Positions 43,477-53,167 are shown, counted from the first letter of the stretch. The stretch is DNA of 64,000 nucleotides from Nocardia jejuensis NBRC 103114 (GCF_001613145.1 NZ_BDBU01000006.1:186001-250000), one strand, 5' to 3'. The notes: generated by a model from the sequence alone, not told the origin. Made by a program: numbers and translations.

Positions 43477-44406
43477 ATGGCATCGACCGGCAAACTGACC
43501 GAACGGACCGTAGAAGTCGATCTCGGAGGGCGTCTGGTCACTGTTCCGGAAGGCGGCCTCTACGACCGCTTCAGGATGAACACCGACCTCGACGAAGTCG
43601 CGCGAGACCCGAGGGTCAGCAGCGTCGAGTTCTTCCGCCGGATGCCCAAGACCCGCGTGGATTCCCGCATCGGACCCACGCTGACACCGAACTTCTACTA
43701 CAGCATCGCCACCGCCCGGCTCACGATGCTCGCGCCGACCAAGGCGATCCGGTCCCGCCTCCCCGAGGAGCTCGATCCACTCGAGATCGCTCCGGGGCTC
43801 GGGGTCGTCTCGGTGATGGCCTTCCGGTACGACGTGTGCGACATCGACTTCTACACCGAGGCCGCCGTCGGCATCGCCGTCAAACCGGTCCGGCACAGCG
43901 GCGGACTGGGCCTGTTCGACCTGGTCACCGGGCCCAAGAACGACTCGCTGCACTCGTATGTGCTCGCGCTGCCGGTCAACACCGAGATCGCGCAGGTGCG
44001 CGGCCACGACGGCTACGGCTTCCCCAAGTGGGTCACCCCGCTCGAGGTCGACATCGACAGCGAGCGCACCTCCGCCCGGGTCTCCAACGACCAGGGCGGG
44101 CTTGACCTCGCCCTCTCGGCGCCCACTCCGAAGCAGACCGCCCGCCCCACCGGTACGCGAGTCTCGACTCTGACCTCCTACACCACGATCGAGAGTGCCT
44201 GGCATTCCACGACCAGCCAGATCAACATGCTCGCCGCGGGCACCACCCGATTGCCCCGCGACCTGGACCTGCGGCTCGGCGAGGGCCGGATGAGCGAGAG
44301 CTTGCGCGCGCTGAAACCGATCCGCACGATCCAGCTCGACGTCACAACCGAGGGCCAGCTGGCACTGCACATGCCGGTGCCCACCTCCGTCCAGGATCGG
44401 AGCTGA
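43477..44406 (+). CDS. Acetoacetate decarboxylase-family protein
   Basis: 309 residues with the family's beta-cone pattern: FYYSIATARLTMLAP, GLGVVSVMAFRYDVCDIDFYTEA, and GHDGYGFPKWVTPLEVD (the G-x-P-K/W signature). In true decarboxylase a Schiff-base Lys follows the E in the core; the alignment here does not allow me to assign it. First enzyme of the operon, 16 bp after TetR site 3. Substrate unknown; related enzymes act on beta-keto acids or in other aldol-type reactions. Confidence 0.85.
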   Translation: MASTGKLTERTVEVDLGGRLVTVPEGGLYDRFRMNTDLDEVARDPRVSSVEFFRRMPKTRVDSRIGPTLTPNFYYSIATARLTMLAPTKAIRSRLPEELDPLEIAPGLGVVSVMAFRYDVCDIDFYTEAAVGIAVKPVRHSGGLGLFDLVTGPKNDSLHSYVLALPVNTEIAQVRGHDGYGFPKWVTPLEVDIDSERTSARVSNDQGGLDLALSAPTPKQTARPTGTRVSTLTSYTTIESAWHSTTSQINMLAAGTTRLPRDLDLRLGEGRMSESLRALKPIRTIQLDVTTEGQLALHMPVPTSVQDRS

Positions 44407-44413
44407 GGACGAG

Positions 44414-46006
44414 ATGACCACCACGAAGACGAATATCGGGCACACCGGCACCGTCCTGCCGGCTTCGCTGACACCGGCCCGGATCGAGCACCTGGCCGCC
44501 CTGACCGCCGCCGCCGCCGACGCGCAGCGGGTCAGCACGACCTCGCCCTACACCGGCACCCCACTCGCTGAGCTGCCCGTCTCCACACCCGGCGACGTCG
44601 AGCAGGCCTTCGCCCGGGCACGCGCCGCGCAGCTCGCCTGGGCGGCCGTCCCGGTGGCCGACCGCACGCGGATCATGCTGCGCTTTCACGACCTGGTCCT
44701 CGCGCGGCAAGAACAAGCCCTGGACCTGATGCAGGCCGAGAGCGGCAAGACCCGCCGCGACGCCTTCCTCGAGATCAGCGACATCGCGATCACCGCCCGC
44801 TACTACGCGCGCAGCGCACGCCGGCTGCTCTCACCCCAACGCCGCAAGGGCGCGATCCCGGTGCTGACCCACACCACCGAGCTACGCCACCCCAAAGGCG
44901 TGGTCACCGTCATTTCGCCGTGGAACTACCCGCTCAGCATGGCCGCCGGCGACGCCATCCCGGCCCTGATGGCCGGCAACGCCGTCGTGCAGAAGCCCGA
45001 CACCCAGACCGCGCTGACCGCGCTGTGGGCCCTGCAGTTGATGCGCGAGGCCGGGTTACCGGCTGACGTGTGGCAGATGGTGGTCGGCCGGGGCAGCTCC
45101 ATCGGCGGCGCGCTCATCGGCGGCGCGGACTACGTGATGTTCACCGGCTCCACCGCCAGCGGACGCCAGATCGCGCGCGACGCGGGCCAGCGCCTCGTCG
45201 GCGCGTCGCTCGAGCTCGGGGGCAAGAACGCCATGGTGGTGCTGGCCGACGCCGACGTCGACAAGGCCGCCGCGGGTGCGGTCGCCGCCTGCTTCCCCTC
45301 GGCCGGGCAGTTGTGCGTGTCCATCGAGCGGCTCTACGTCGCCGACGAGATCCACGACGCCTTCGTGGCCGCGTTCATCGAGCGCACCCAGGCCATGCGA
45401 CTGGGCGCTGCCTACGACTACTCGATGGACATGGGCTCGCTCACCACCCCCACCCAGCTCGACACGGTCAGCTCCCACGTCCAGGACGCGGTATCGAAAG
45501 GCGCGACGGTACTGGCGGGCGGCCGCGCCCGGCCCGACCTCGGACCCCTGTTCCACGAGCCGACCATCCTCGCCGATGTGACGCCGGAGATGACACTGTT
45601 CGACCACGAGACGTTCGGGCCGGTGGTCTCGATCTACCGGTACCGGTCGGTCGATGAGGCGGTGGCGATGGCCAACGCCACACCGTACGGCCTCAACGCG
45701 AGCGTCTGGGGCCGCAACGGCGCCCAAGCCCGCAAGATCGCGCAACGGCTGCACGCCGGCACGGTCAACGTCAACGAGGCGTTCGCCGCCGCGTGGGGCA
45801 GCATCGACGCCCCCATGGGCGGCATGGGCGACTCGGGCCTCGGGCGCCGTCACGGCGCGGACGGACTGCTCAAATACACCGAAGCCCAGACCGTCGCCCA
45901 CCAGCGACTCCAAGGCTTCACTCCGCCCCGGTCGATCGAGTACCAACAGTGGGCACGGATCCTGACCCGCGCGCTCGAGACACTGCGTGCACTCGGCGTC
46001 CGCTGA
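44414..46006 (+). CDS. Aldehyde dehydrogenase family protein (succinate-semialdehyde type)
   Basis: 530 residues. ISPWNYPLSMAAGDAIPALMAGNAVV is the NAD-binding and substrate-channel start. FTGSTASGRQIARDAG holds the glycine motif, LELGGKNAMVVL the general-base Glu, and FPSAGQLCVSIERLYV the nucleophile Cys. The C-terminus keeps TFGPVVSIYRY. Closest in pattern to GabD2/succinic-semialdehyde enzymes. Seven bp after the decarboxylase gene, so one transcript. Confidence 0.92.
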   Translation: MTTTKTNIGHTGTVLPASLTPARIEHLAALTAAAADAQRVSTTSPYTGTPLAELPVSTPGDVEQAFARARAAQLAWAAVPVADRTRIMLRFHDLVLARQEQALDLMQAESGKTRRDAFLEISDIAITARYYARSARRLLSPQRRKGAIPVLTHTTELRHPKGVVTVISPWNYPLSMAAGDAIPALMAGNAVVQKPDTQTALTALWALQLMREAGLPADVWQMVVGRGSSIGGALIGGADYVMFTGSTASGRQIARDAGQRLVGASLELGGKNAMVVLADADVDKAAAGAVAACFPSAGQLCVSIERLYVADEIHDAFVAAFIERTQAMRLGAAYDYSMDMGSLTTPTQLDTVSSHVQDAVSKGATVLAGGRARPDLGPLFHEPTILADVTPEMTLFDHETFGPVVSIYRYRSVDEAVAMANATPYGLNASVWGRNGAQARKIAQRLHAGTVNVNEAFAAAWGSIDAPMGGMGDSGLGRRHGADGLLKYTEAQTVAHQRLQGFTPPRSIEYQQWARILTRALETLRALGVR

Positions 46007-46066
46007 CCACGAGACACGACGATCTACCACCTCGCCATTCGCCCCCGCATGAAGGAGGATCAGCCA

Positions 46067-46774
46067 ATGACCAAGCGTGTGCTGCACGTCGTCACCAACG
46101 TCGGACACTACGACGACCCGTCCCATCCGACCGGGCTGTGGCTGTCCGAGCTCACCCACGCCTGGCACGTATTCGACGAGGCGGGCTTCGAGCAGACCCT
46201 GGTCAGCCCAGCGGGCGGCCCCGCACCGCTCGAGCCGCGAGCCCTCAAATTCCCGAACTACGACAAAACAGCCAAGGCCTGGCGCGCCGACCCCGCGAAA
46301 ATGGATCTCCTCGCGACCACAAAAAGCCCCGAGGAAATCGACTCCGCCGACTTCGACGCCATCTACTTCACCGGCGGCCACGCCGTGATGTACGACTTCC
46401 CCGATTCCGAAGGCCTGCAACGCATCACCCGCGAGATCTACGAGCGCGGCGACATCGTGTCCTCGGTCTGCCACGGATACTGCGGACTACTCAACACGCG
46501 ACTCTCCGACGGCTCCTACCTCATCACAGGCAAGCACATGACCGGCTTCGCCTGGCAAGAGGAAGTGCTCGCCCGCGTCGACAAACTGGTCCCCTACAAC
46601 GCCGAGGAACGCGCCAAGCAACGCGGCGCGCTCTACGAGAAAGCGCTACTCCCGTTCGTGTCCTACACCGCGGTCGACGGCAACCTCGTCACCGGCCAGA
46701 ACCCGGGCTCGGCCAAGGCCACAGCACAAAAGGTCGTCGAGGCGCTCGCAGGCAACACCCGGCACGTCAGCTAA
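46067..46774 (+). CDS. DJ-1/PfpI-family protein (type 1 glutamine-amidotransferase fold)
   Basis: 235 residues from ATG 46067, with AAGGAGG ten bases upstream. VLHVVTNVGHYDDPSHPTG starts the fold. FDAIYFTGGHAVMYDF precedes the nucleophile elbow in IVSSVCHGYCGLL (Cys then His), and FVSYTAVDGNLVTGQNPGSA closes the sheet. The pattern resembles Hsp31-like glyoxalase III/chaperone relatives. With an aldehyde dehydrogenase beside it, removal of reactive carbonyls is a reasonable inference. Confidence 0.9.
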   Translation: MTKRVLHVVTNVGHYDDPSHPTGLWLSELTHAWHVFDEAGFEQTLVSPAGGPAPLEPRALKFPNYDKTAKAWRADPAKMDLLATTKSPEEIDSADFDAIYFTGGHAVMYDFPDSEGLQRITREIYERGDIVSSVCHGYCGLLNTRLSDGSYLITGKHMTGFAWQEEVLARVDKLVPYNAEERAKQRGALYEKALLPFVSYTAVDGNLVTGQNPGSAKATAQKVVEALAGNTRHVS

Positions 46775-46827
46775 CGAGCAAAGCCAGGTGAATACAACTT
46801 GCTGTTCCGCTGGCGCATATCCTGTAA

Positions 46828-46857
46828 TGCCGCATACCGCGCTGAACGAATCGGCCA
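46828..46857 (+). repeat. 30-bp dispersed repeat, copy 2
   Basis: 27 of 30 bases identical to 33792-33821, in the same orientation, in the intergenic stretch before ychF. The flanking TGTAATGCCGC also matches the 24-bp repeat at 33281, so the two repeat families share sequence. Confidence 0.6.
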
Positions 46858-46989
46858 GACACCCTTCCCAGCACACCGACCGAGCCCCAGCCGGATGACC
46901 GGATGGGGCTCACTCAGTTCACGGAAATGCCTGGTCGAGCTAACCTGACCAGGGCAAACAAGGTCAGGAGCTCTGCTTACCGCCAGAGG

Positions 46990-48069
46990 TCATACGTTGA
47001 AGCGGAATTCGACTACGTCGCCATCGGCCATGACGTAGTCCTTACCTTCGATGCGGACCTTGCCGGCGGACTTGGCGGCAGCCATGGAGCCGGCGGCGAC
47101 GAGGTCGGTGTAGGCGACGATTTCGGCCTTGATGAAGCCTCGTTCGAAGTCGGTGTGGATGACGCCGGCGGCCTTGGGGGCGGTGTCGCCCTGGTGGATG
47201 GTCCAGGCGCGGGATTCCTTGGGACCGGCGGTGAGGTAGGTCTGCAGGCCGAGGGTGTGGAAGCCGGCGCGGGCGAGGGCGTGCAGGCCGGGTTCGGTCT
47301 GGCCGATGGACTCGAGGAGTTCCAGGGCGGACTCGTCGTCGAGTTCGATGAGCTCGGACTCGATCTTGGCGTCGAGGAAGACCGCGTCGGCGGGGGCGAC
47401 GGCGGCTTTGAGCTCGGCCTTCTTCGCCTCGTCGGTCAGGACCGCTTCGTCGGCGTTGAAGACGTAGAGGAAGGGCTTGATGGTCAGGAGCGAAAGCTCC
47501 TTCAGGAGTTCGACATCGAGTTCCTTCTGCGCGGAGAACAGGGTGCGGCCCGAGTCCAGGATCTCCTGTGCCTGCTTGGCGGCATCGGCGACCGGCTTGC
47601 GGTCCTTCTTGATGCGCGCTTCCTTCTCGAGGCGGACGACCGCCTTCTCCAAGGTCTGCATATCCGCGAGGATGAGCTCGGTCTCGATGACCTCGATATC
47701 GGCGAGGGGATCGACCTTGCCGTCCACGTGCACCACATCGTCGTCGGCGAAGACGCGCACGACCTGGCAGATGGCGTCGGCTTCACGGATGTTGGCGAGG
47801 AACTTGTTGCCCAGGCCCTCGCCCTCGGAGGCGCCCTTCACGATGCCCGCGATGTCCACGAAGGTCACCACGGCGGGCAGCTGGCGCTCGGAGCCGAAGA
47901 TCTCGGCGAGCGTGGCCAGGCGCGGGTCGGGCAGCGGGACGACGCCGGTGTTCGGCTCGATGGTGGCGAACGGGTAGTTCGCCGCCAGCACGTCATTGCG
48001 GGTCAGCGCATTGAAAAGCGTCGACTTTCCGACGTTGGGCAGGCCGACGATTCCGAGGGTGAGACTCAC
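46990..48069 (-). CDS. ychF: Redox-regulated ATPase/GTPase YchF
   Basis: A 359-residue protein. GIVGLPNVGKSTLFNALTR is the P-loop, followed by NYPFATIEPNTGVV, then FVDIAGIVKGASEGEGLGN (switch II). KPFLYVFNADE corresponds to the NxxE base-recognition motif that gives ATP preference. The C-terminal TGS domain ends with VEFRFNV. YchF/OLA1 binds ribosomes and is linked to translation and oxidative stress. Confidence 0.96.
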   Translation of the reverse strand: MSLTLGIVGLPNVGKSTLFNALTRNDVLAANYPFATIEPNTGVVPLPDPRLATLAEIFGSERQLPAVVTFVDIAGIVKGASEGEGLGNKFLANIREADAICQVVRVFADDDVVHVDGKVDPLADIEVIETELILADMQTLEKAVVRLEKEARIKKDRKPVADAAKQAQEILDSGRTLFSAQKELDVELLKELSLLTIKPFLYVFNADEAVLTDEAKKAELKAAVAPADAVFLDAKIESELIELDDESALELLESIGQTEPGLHALARAGFHTLGLQTYLTAGPKESRAWTIHQGDTAPKAAGVIHTDFERGFIKAEIVAYTDLVAAGSMAAAKSAGKVRIEGKDYVMADGDVVEFRFNV

Positions 48070-48144
48070 GAGGACAAGAGTCTACCTGCGCACTTCCGCC
48101 CGAACCGCGCCGGGCGGGCCGGATCTCGTCCGACCCGCGATCCG

Positions 48145-48774
48145 TCAGGCACGCGGGTCGCGGCCGAGGTAGCGCAGCAGTTCGTCGGCGACGGGGGTGC
48201 TGCTGCCGAGTTCGGGCGATTCGACGACCTCGGCGTACGCGCCCCACTGGCGCAGCGGCTCGACCAGACCGGTCGCGGCGGTGAGCAGGTGGCCCGCGAG
48301 GGTCTCGGTCAGCGCCGACGGCTGTCCGGTGGCGGTGCTGATGTCCCAGGCGTGCACGGCCGCGTCCAGGGCGCACATGACCGCGGCGACCGGGGTCGGC
48401 AGTTCACCGTGCGGGAGCGGGGTCGGGACGGACTCGGTCTCGTCGGTGACGGTGGACCAGGCGGTGGCGGTCTCGTCGATCGCGGTGGCGATCAGTTTCG
48501 CCGGGGTGCCGTCGATGGCGCCGGACGGGGAGAAGGGGTCGTAGGCCGGGCCGTCGCCGAGGCCGAGTGCCTTGGCGTAGGCGAGCTGATCCCCGGCGGC
48601 GTGCTGAACCACCTGCGTCACAGTCCATTCCGAGCAGGGGGTGGCCAGCTGCCACTGATCGTCGGCGACTCCGTCGACGGCATCGGCGAGCGCGCGGTAG
48701 GAGTCGGCGAGCACCTCGCGCCAGACCGGGGCGAGGACGGTGGCGGGGGTGGCGGAAGACTGGTCGTTGCTCAT
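48145..48774 (-). CDS. TIGR03086-family DinB/MDMPI-like protein
   Basis: A 209-residue four-helix-bundle protein. TPCSEWTVTQVVQHAAGDQ provides the first His (PCxxWxVxxVxxH signature). ALDAAVHAWDISTATG provides a second metal His, and SPELGSSTPVADELLRYLGRD is the usual C-terminal motif of this family. Related to mycothiol-dependent maleylpyruvate isomerase, so a thiol-linked reaction is plausible in a mycothiol producer. Divergent from the WYL regulator. Confidence 0.88.
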   Translation of the reverse strand: MSNDQSSATPATVLAPVWREVLADSYRALADAVDGVADDQWQLATPCSEWTVTQVVQHAAGDQLAYAKALGLGDGPAYDPFSPSGAIDGTPAKLIATAIDETATAWSTVTDETESVPTPLPHGELPTPVAAVMCALDAAVHAWDISTATGQPSALTETLAGHLLTAATGLVEPLRQWGAYAEVVESPELGSSTPVADELLRYLGRDPRA

Positions 48775-48887
48775 TGTTCTTGCCTCTCAGTGGATTTCGT
48801 TCGCTCGTTCCTGCTTGTTGAAATAAGAATATGAGCCCATTAGGCTAGATTTCTTCCTAATGGATGCGGTGATCGAAAGGCAGAAAT

Positions 48888-49841
48888 GTGACCTCCACCA
48901 CAACCAGGCTACTTCGCCTGCTGTCGCTGCTGCAGGATCGCACGCATACCGGCCGTGAGCTGGCCGAACGGCTCCAGATCACCGACCGCACCCTGCGCCA
49001 GGACATCGCTCGGCTGCGCGAGATCGGCTATCCGGTGCATGCCGGGCGCGGGGCCGTCGGCGGCTATCGACTCGGCCAGGGCGCGGCCATGCCGCCCCTG
49101 CTCCTGGATGACGAGGAGGCCGTGGCGGTGGCCGTCGCCATGGGTCTGGCCACCAACGGCAGCACCGGGATCGCCGATATCGACGGGAGTCTGGAGCGAG
49201 CGCAGTCGAAGCTGGAGCGCATCCTCCCGAAACGGTTGCAGCGCAAGGTCACCGCCTTGCGGTCAGCGACCGAGGTCGGCCCGGCGAATACCGGCTCGGT
49301 CGAGCCCGAGGCCCCGGTGCCCGCCGAGACGCTGGCCGTTATCGCCTCCGCCATCCGCGCGACGACCACGCTGCACCTGCACGGGTGCGAGGTGGAGCCC
49401 TACCGACTGATCAGCTGGCAACGCCGTTGGTACCTGGTCGCCTACAGCCTGAAAACCCATGCCTGGCAGGCACTTCCAGTCGCCACGATGAGCGAGGTCC
49501 GGCCGGCCGGACGCTACTTCGCCGCGCGCACCCTGCCCGATGGCGATCTGGTCGCCTTCGTCCTGCGTGAAATAGCCTCCGCCGGTTGGGAGGTCCACGC
49601 CCGGGTGACCATCCTCGCCCCCGCCGATGTGGTGATCTCCCGCATCAACCCGACGGTCGGCGTCGTGGAACCGGTGGACGCCGACACCTGCGTCCTGATC
49701 ACCGGCGCGGACCGCTTGGAGACCATCGCCATCTATCTGAGCATGCTGATGATGGACTTCCGCGTGGACGACCCCCCGGAACTGGTCGAACACCTGCGGC
49801 TGCTGGCCCGCAGGTACGCCGCCGCCACCCCGCCGCGATGA
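48888..49841 (+). CDS. WYL-domain transcriptional regulator (YafY type)
   Basis: 317 residues, GTG start. N-terminal HTH_11 winged helix (LLSLLQDRTHTGRELAERLQ, then LRQDIARLREIGYPVHAG). The WYL domain centres on YRLISWQRRWYLVAYSLKTH, with ligand-binding Arg/Tyr residues, followed by a C-terminal beta region. WYL proteins sense small molecules or nucleic acid ends. Divergent from the DinB-like gene, its most likely target. Confidence 0.9.
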   Translation: MTSTTTRLLRLLSLLQDRTHTGRELAERLQITDRTLRQDIARLREIGYPVHAGRGAVGGYRLGQGAAMPPLLLDDEEAVAVAVAMGLATNGSTGIADIDGSLERAQSKLERILPKRLQRKVTALRSATEVGPANTGSVEPEAPVPAETLAVIASAIRATTTLHLHGCEVEPYRLISWQRRWYLVAYSLKTHAWQALPVATMSEVRPAGRYFAARTLPDGDLVAFVLREIASAGWEVHARVTILAPADVVISRINPTVGVVEPVDADTCVLITGADRLETIAIYLSMLMMDFRVDDPPELVEHLRLLARRYAAATPPR

Positions 49842-49854
49842 GTCGGAAGTGCGC

Positions 49855-50835
49855 TCACCGCCCGCCGAGGCCCGACATGGCGATGCCTCGCACGAAGGCG
49901 CGCTGCGCGAACGCGTAGAGCACCAGCAACGGGATCAGGATGATCACCGACGCGGCCATCAGCAGCGGCCAGTCCGTGTTGTATTGCCCTTGCAGTCGCA
50001 CCAGACCGAGTGTGGCGGTGGCGTATTCATCGCGCTGAATCATGATCAGCGGCCAGAGGAAGTCGTTCCAGACGGTGATCCAGGTGAGCACGGCCAGCAC
50101 CATGACCGCGGGCCGCGCGTGCGGAAGCAGGACCCGCCAGTACAGCTGCCAGGTGGTGCAGCCGTCGAGGATGGCCGCCTCCTCCAGCTCGGCCGGGAGC
50201 GTGGCGAAGAACTGGCGCATGAGATAGGTGCCGAAGGCGCTGCCGAACAGACCCGGCACGATCATGGCCCACGGGGTGTCCATCCAGCCGAAGGCGCGCA
50301 TGAGCAGGAACTGCGGGATGACGGTGACGGTGAGCGGCACCATGAGGGTGGCCAGGTAGCCGAGGAACAAGGTCTCCCGGCCCGGAAAACGCAAGCGGGC
50401 GAAGGCATATCCGGCCAGCGAGCAGAAGAACACCTGGCCGGCGGTGACGCAGGTGGCATAGAGAACGGTATTGAGCAGCATCCGCCCGAGCGGGATCAGT
50501 TCGAAGACCTCGCTGTAGTTCGACCACCGCGGATGCGCGGGCAGCGGCGTCGGATCGGTGATCTCGCCGTCGGACTTCAGCGAGGCCGAGACGGCCCACA
50601 GAATCGGAGCCAGCGCGCACCAGGCCACCACGACGAGGGAGAGGTAAACCGCCGCGGCGAGCCAGAATCGATGCGAGAGTCCCCGCCGGGCTCGCGCGAC
50701 CTCGCGGGCATTGTCCGGTGCCGCATTGCCATTCGGTGTGGCGAGTTCCGCCCGAGCGGCGGGATCAGCGGGGACGGCGGGATCGACCGGGGCGGCGGCG
50801 TCCGACGTGGTCGTGAGCTCGTCCCGAGCGCTCAC
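49855..50835 (-). CDS. Sugar ABC transporter permease, MalG type
   Basis: 326 residues with a disordered Ala/Pro-rich N-terminus (about 55 residues) and six membrane helices. The EAA loop is clear: LPAELEEAAILDGCTTWQLYWRVLLPHARPA near residues 225-255. GTG start overlaps the stop of the upstream permease (GTGA). Second permease of a carbohydrate-uptake (CUT1) importer. Substrate not predictable. Confidence 0.93.
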   Translation of the reverse strand: MSARDELTTTSDAAAPVDPAVPADPAARAELATPNGNAAPDNAREVARARRGLSHRFWLAAAVYLSLVVVAWCALAPILWAVSASLKSDGEITDPTPLPAHPRWSNYSEVFELIPLGRMLLNTVLYATCVTAGQVFFCSLAGYAFARLRFPGRETLFLGYLATLMVPLTVTVIPQFLLMRAFGWMDTPWAMIVPGLFGSAFGTYLMRQFFATLPAELEEAAILDGCTTWQLYWRVLLPHARPAVMVLAVLTWITVWNDFLWPLIMIQRDEYATATLGLVRLQGQYNTDWPLLMAASVIILIPLLVLYAFAQRAFVRGIAMSGLGGR

Positions 50836-51815
50836 AGATCCGCCTCCGCTCGTCGCGAGAGCCGCTGCTGCACAATCGTCATCACCAGCAGGATGGCGAA
50901 GATCACCCAGGCCAGCGCGGCGGCGTAGCCGACCTCGTAGAATCGGAATGCGTTCTGGAACAGCATGATTCCGAGCACGTACGTCCCCGTCTCCGGTCCC
51001 CCGTTTCCGCCGGTCAGCGCATAGGCCTGGTCGAACGCCTGCACCGAGTTGATGATCGTGATGACGAAGACGAACGACAGCGCGCCCCGGATCAGCGGCA
51101 CCGTGATCGACCGGAACCGGCGCAGCGGCCCCGCACCGTCGATTCGCGCTGCCTCGTAGAGGTTTTCGGGCACGCCCTGCATGGCGGCCAGCAGGATGAT
51201 CGTCGCGAACGGCACGCCCTTCCACACGGTCACCACACTCAGGGACACCAGCGCCCACTCCGGATCGGTCAGCCACGGCACCGGGCCGAGCCCCACCCAG
51301 CCGAGCACCAGATTCGCCGGCCCGTCGTCACTGGCGAACACGAAACGGAACACCACCGCCATCGCCACGGTGGACGCGACCAGCGGCAGGAACGCCAGTG
51401 TGCGGAACACCCCTGTCCCGGCCAGTTTCCGATTCAGCAGCCCCGCCACCACCAGGCTGATCACCACCGTCGGCACCAGCGTGAGCACCGTGAACACCGC
51501 CGTGTTCCGCAGCGCGATATAGAACAGTGGATCGTGGGCCACCAACCGCCGGTAGTTCTGCACTCCCACGAATACCGGCGGGCTGAACAAGTCCCACGAG
51601 TGAAAACTCAGATACAGCGAGAACCCCAGCGGAAACAGCAGAAACACCACCACCGCGGCCAGATTCGGCGCCACGAACAGCATTCCGTCCCGCGCCCGCC
51701 GCCGCCCCAGCGCCGACCGACCCGTTCGAGGCCGCTGCGCTCCCGCGTCCATGCCGACCTCGTGAGCCACCCTGCGCGATGTCACCGCCTCGGCCTCGTT
51801 GGCGTCCGTGGTCAT
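50832..51815 (-). CDS. Sugar ABC transporter permease, MalF type
   Basis: 327 residues, six membrane helices, EAA loop VPENLYEAARIDGAGPLRRFRSITVPLIRG near 215-245. Its start overlaps the stop of the binding-protein gene (ATGA) and its stop overlaps the next permease, so the three genes are translationally coupled. ATG 51815 is the coupled start. Confidence 0.93.
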   Translation of the reverse strand: MTTDANEAEAVTSRRVAHEVGMDAGAQRPRTGRSALGRRRARDGMLFVAPNLAAVVVFLLFPLGFSLYLSFHSWDLFSPPVFVGVQNYRRLVAHDPLFYIALRNTAVFTVLTLVPTVVISLVVAGLLNRKLAGTGVFRTLAFLPLVASTVAMAVVFRFVFASDDGPANLVLGWVGLGPVPWLTDPEWALVSLSVVTVWKGVPFATIILLAAMQGVPENLYEAARIDGAGPLRRFRSITVPLIRGALSFVFVITIINSVQAFDQAYALTGGNGGPETGTYVLGIMLFQNAFRFYEVGYAAALAWVIFAILLVMTIVQQRLSRRAEADL

Positions 51816-53167
51816 ACGGCCGCACCGAGTACTTCGTCGATATCCTTCGCTGTCTGCCCGGCCAGCGAATCCGCCTGTGCCGCACCGCGAAGCACCCGGT
51901 TGCAACCGCGCTCCAGCAGGGATTCGACCTTGCCCCACCGTGGTGTGACCGCCAGCTGACGCGAATGCGCCGGGCCCTCGGTGAACACCTCGAGGTTCCG
52001 GACGGCACTGTGCGCGGCGGTGAATCCCGGCGACGCCATGGCTGATCTCAGGACCGGGACGAAGAGGCCGGAGGCGGCGATCAACGCCTGTCCTTCCGGG
52101 CCGGTCGCGAATTTCACGAACTCCCATGCTTGTTCGCGCCGTGGGCTGGCGGCGGCGATGGCCAGGCCGGTGCTGCCCACGTCCGTGATCGCACCGGGAC
52201 CGCCGTGCGGGCCGACCGGCAGCACGGTGACATCGAAGTCCAGGTCCTCGCGCCCGGTGAATTCGGAATAGAGCCAGTGCCCGCCCAGCAGCATCGCGGC
52301 TTTCCCGCCGCGGAACAGGTCCTGGGCCGAGACCGACTGCCGGTCACCGACACTCGGGGCGACCCGGTGCCGCACCGCCAGGTCGGCGTAGAACTGCAGG
52401 CCCTCGGTGAAGCGCGGATCACCGATATTGGTGCGCACCGGCCGCACCGGTGGGCTGAACCATTCCGCGCCGTTGTTCATGCCGAAGCAGGCCGCGGAGA
52501 AGTACGGCACCCAGGCGTCCACGAAGCCCCACTGCGAGGTGTGTCCGTCCGCGTCTCGATGGGTCAGAGCCTGTGCCGCGGTGAGGAACTCGCTGAAGCC
52601 CCATGCGTCCGACCACCGCACGGGCGGTCGAATTCCGGCTTCGGCCAGCAGTTTCCGGTTGTAGTACAGGAATACCCCGGACCACTGTTCCGGCAGCGCG
52701 TACTGTCCGCCGTTCCAGGTGAACGTATCGCGCAGCGGCGCGTATCCGTCCGCGCGCAGCCGATCCGCGTACGCAGGATCCCGGTCCAGGAACTCCCCCA
52801 GGTCCGCCAGCACTCCCCGATCGGCCAGTCCGGCGTACAACAGTTCCCAGGCCATCAGCACATCGGGACATTTCCCGCCCGCGCAATAGGTCAGCATCTG
52901 CTGCAACGGATCCGGCCCCGACATGATGGTGCGAATCCTGATATCCGGTCGCCGCCTGTGGAATTCGTCGATGATGAGCAGCCGGGCCCGGGCTTCCTCC
53001 GGCCGGGCCTGGAAGAAGAAGGTGACCTCGTCCTCGTCGCCGCCCGCGCACCCGCCCGCCGCCAGCAGCGCGGCCGCCGCCGCGGAGCGCAGCAGCATAC
53101 GCCGATCGATTCCGGTGCGCTCACTCCCGGATCCGGGCGACGCCGCCGGACGGGGCGGGATCGGCAT
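51812..53167 (-). CDS. Extracellular sugar-binding lipoprotein (family 1 solute-binding protein)
   Basis: 451 residues from ATG 53167 with AGAGGAG upstream. The signal has a twin-Arg-like RRMLLRSAAAAALLAAGGC ending in the lipobox Cys. The mature part has the two-lobed SBP_bac_1 pattern: FQARPEEARARLLIIDEFHRR, GGKCPDVLMAWELLYAGLA, a middle LFRGGKAAMLLGGHWLY, and SGLFVPVLRSAMASPGF. First gene of the importer. No ATPase gene is present; a shared MsiK-like ATPase is the common actinomycete solution. Confidence 0.93.
   Translation of the reverse strand: MPIPPRPAASPGSGSERTGIDRRMLLRSAAAAALLAAGGCAGGDEDEVTFFFQARPEEARARLLIIDEFHRRRPDIRIRTIMSGPDPLQQMLTYCAGGKCPDVLMAWELLYAGLADRGVLADLGEFLDRDPAYADRLRADGYAPLRDTFTWNGGQYALPEQWSGVFLYYNRKLLAEAGIRPPVRWSDAWGFSEFLTAAQALTHRDADGHTSQWGFVDAWVPYFSAACFGMNNGAEWFSPPVRPVRTNIGDPRFTEGLQFYADLAVRHRVAPSVGDRQSVSAQDLFRGGKAAMLLGGHWLYSEFTGREDLDFDVTVLPVGPHGGPGAITDVGSTGLAIAAASPRREQAWEFVKFATGPEGQALIAASGLFVPVLRSAMASPGFTAAHSAVRNLEVFTEGPAHSRQLAVTPRWGKVESLLERGCNRVLRGAAQADSLAGQTAKDIDEVLGAAV

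Noticed and set aside
48132-48159. GACCCGCG hairpin at the end of the DinB-like gene
   Set aside because: The stem spans the stop codon and lacks a T run, so it is more likely chance pairing in GC-rich DNA than a terminator.
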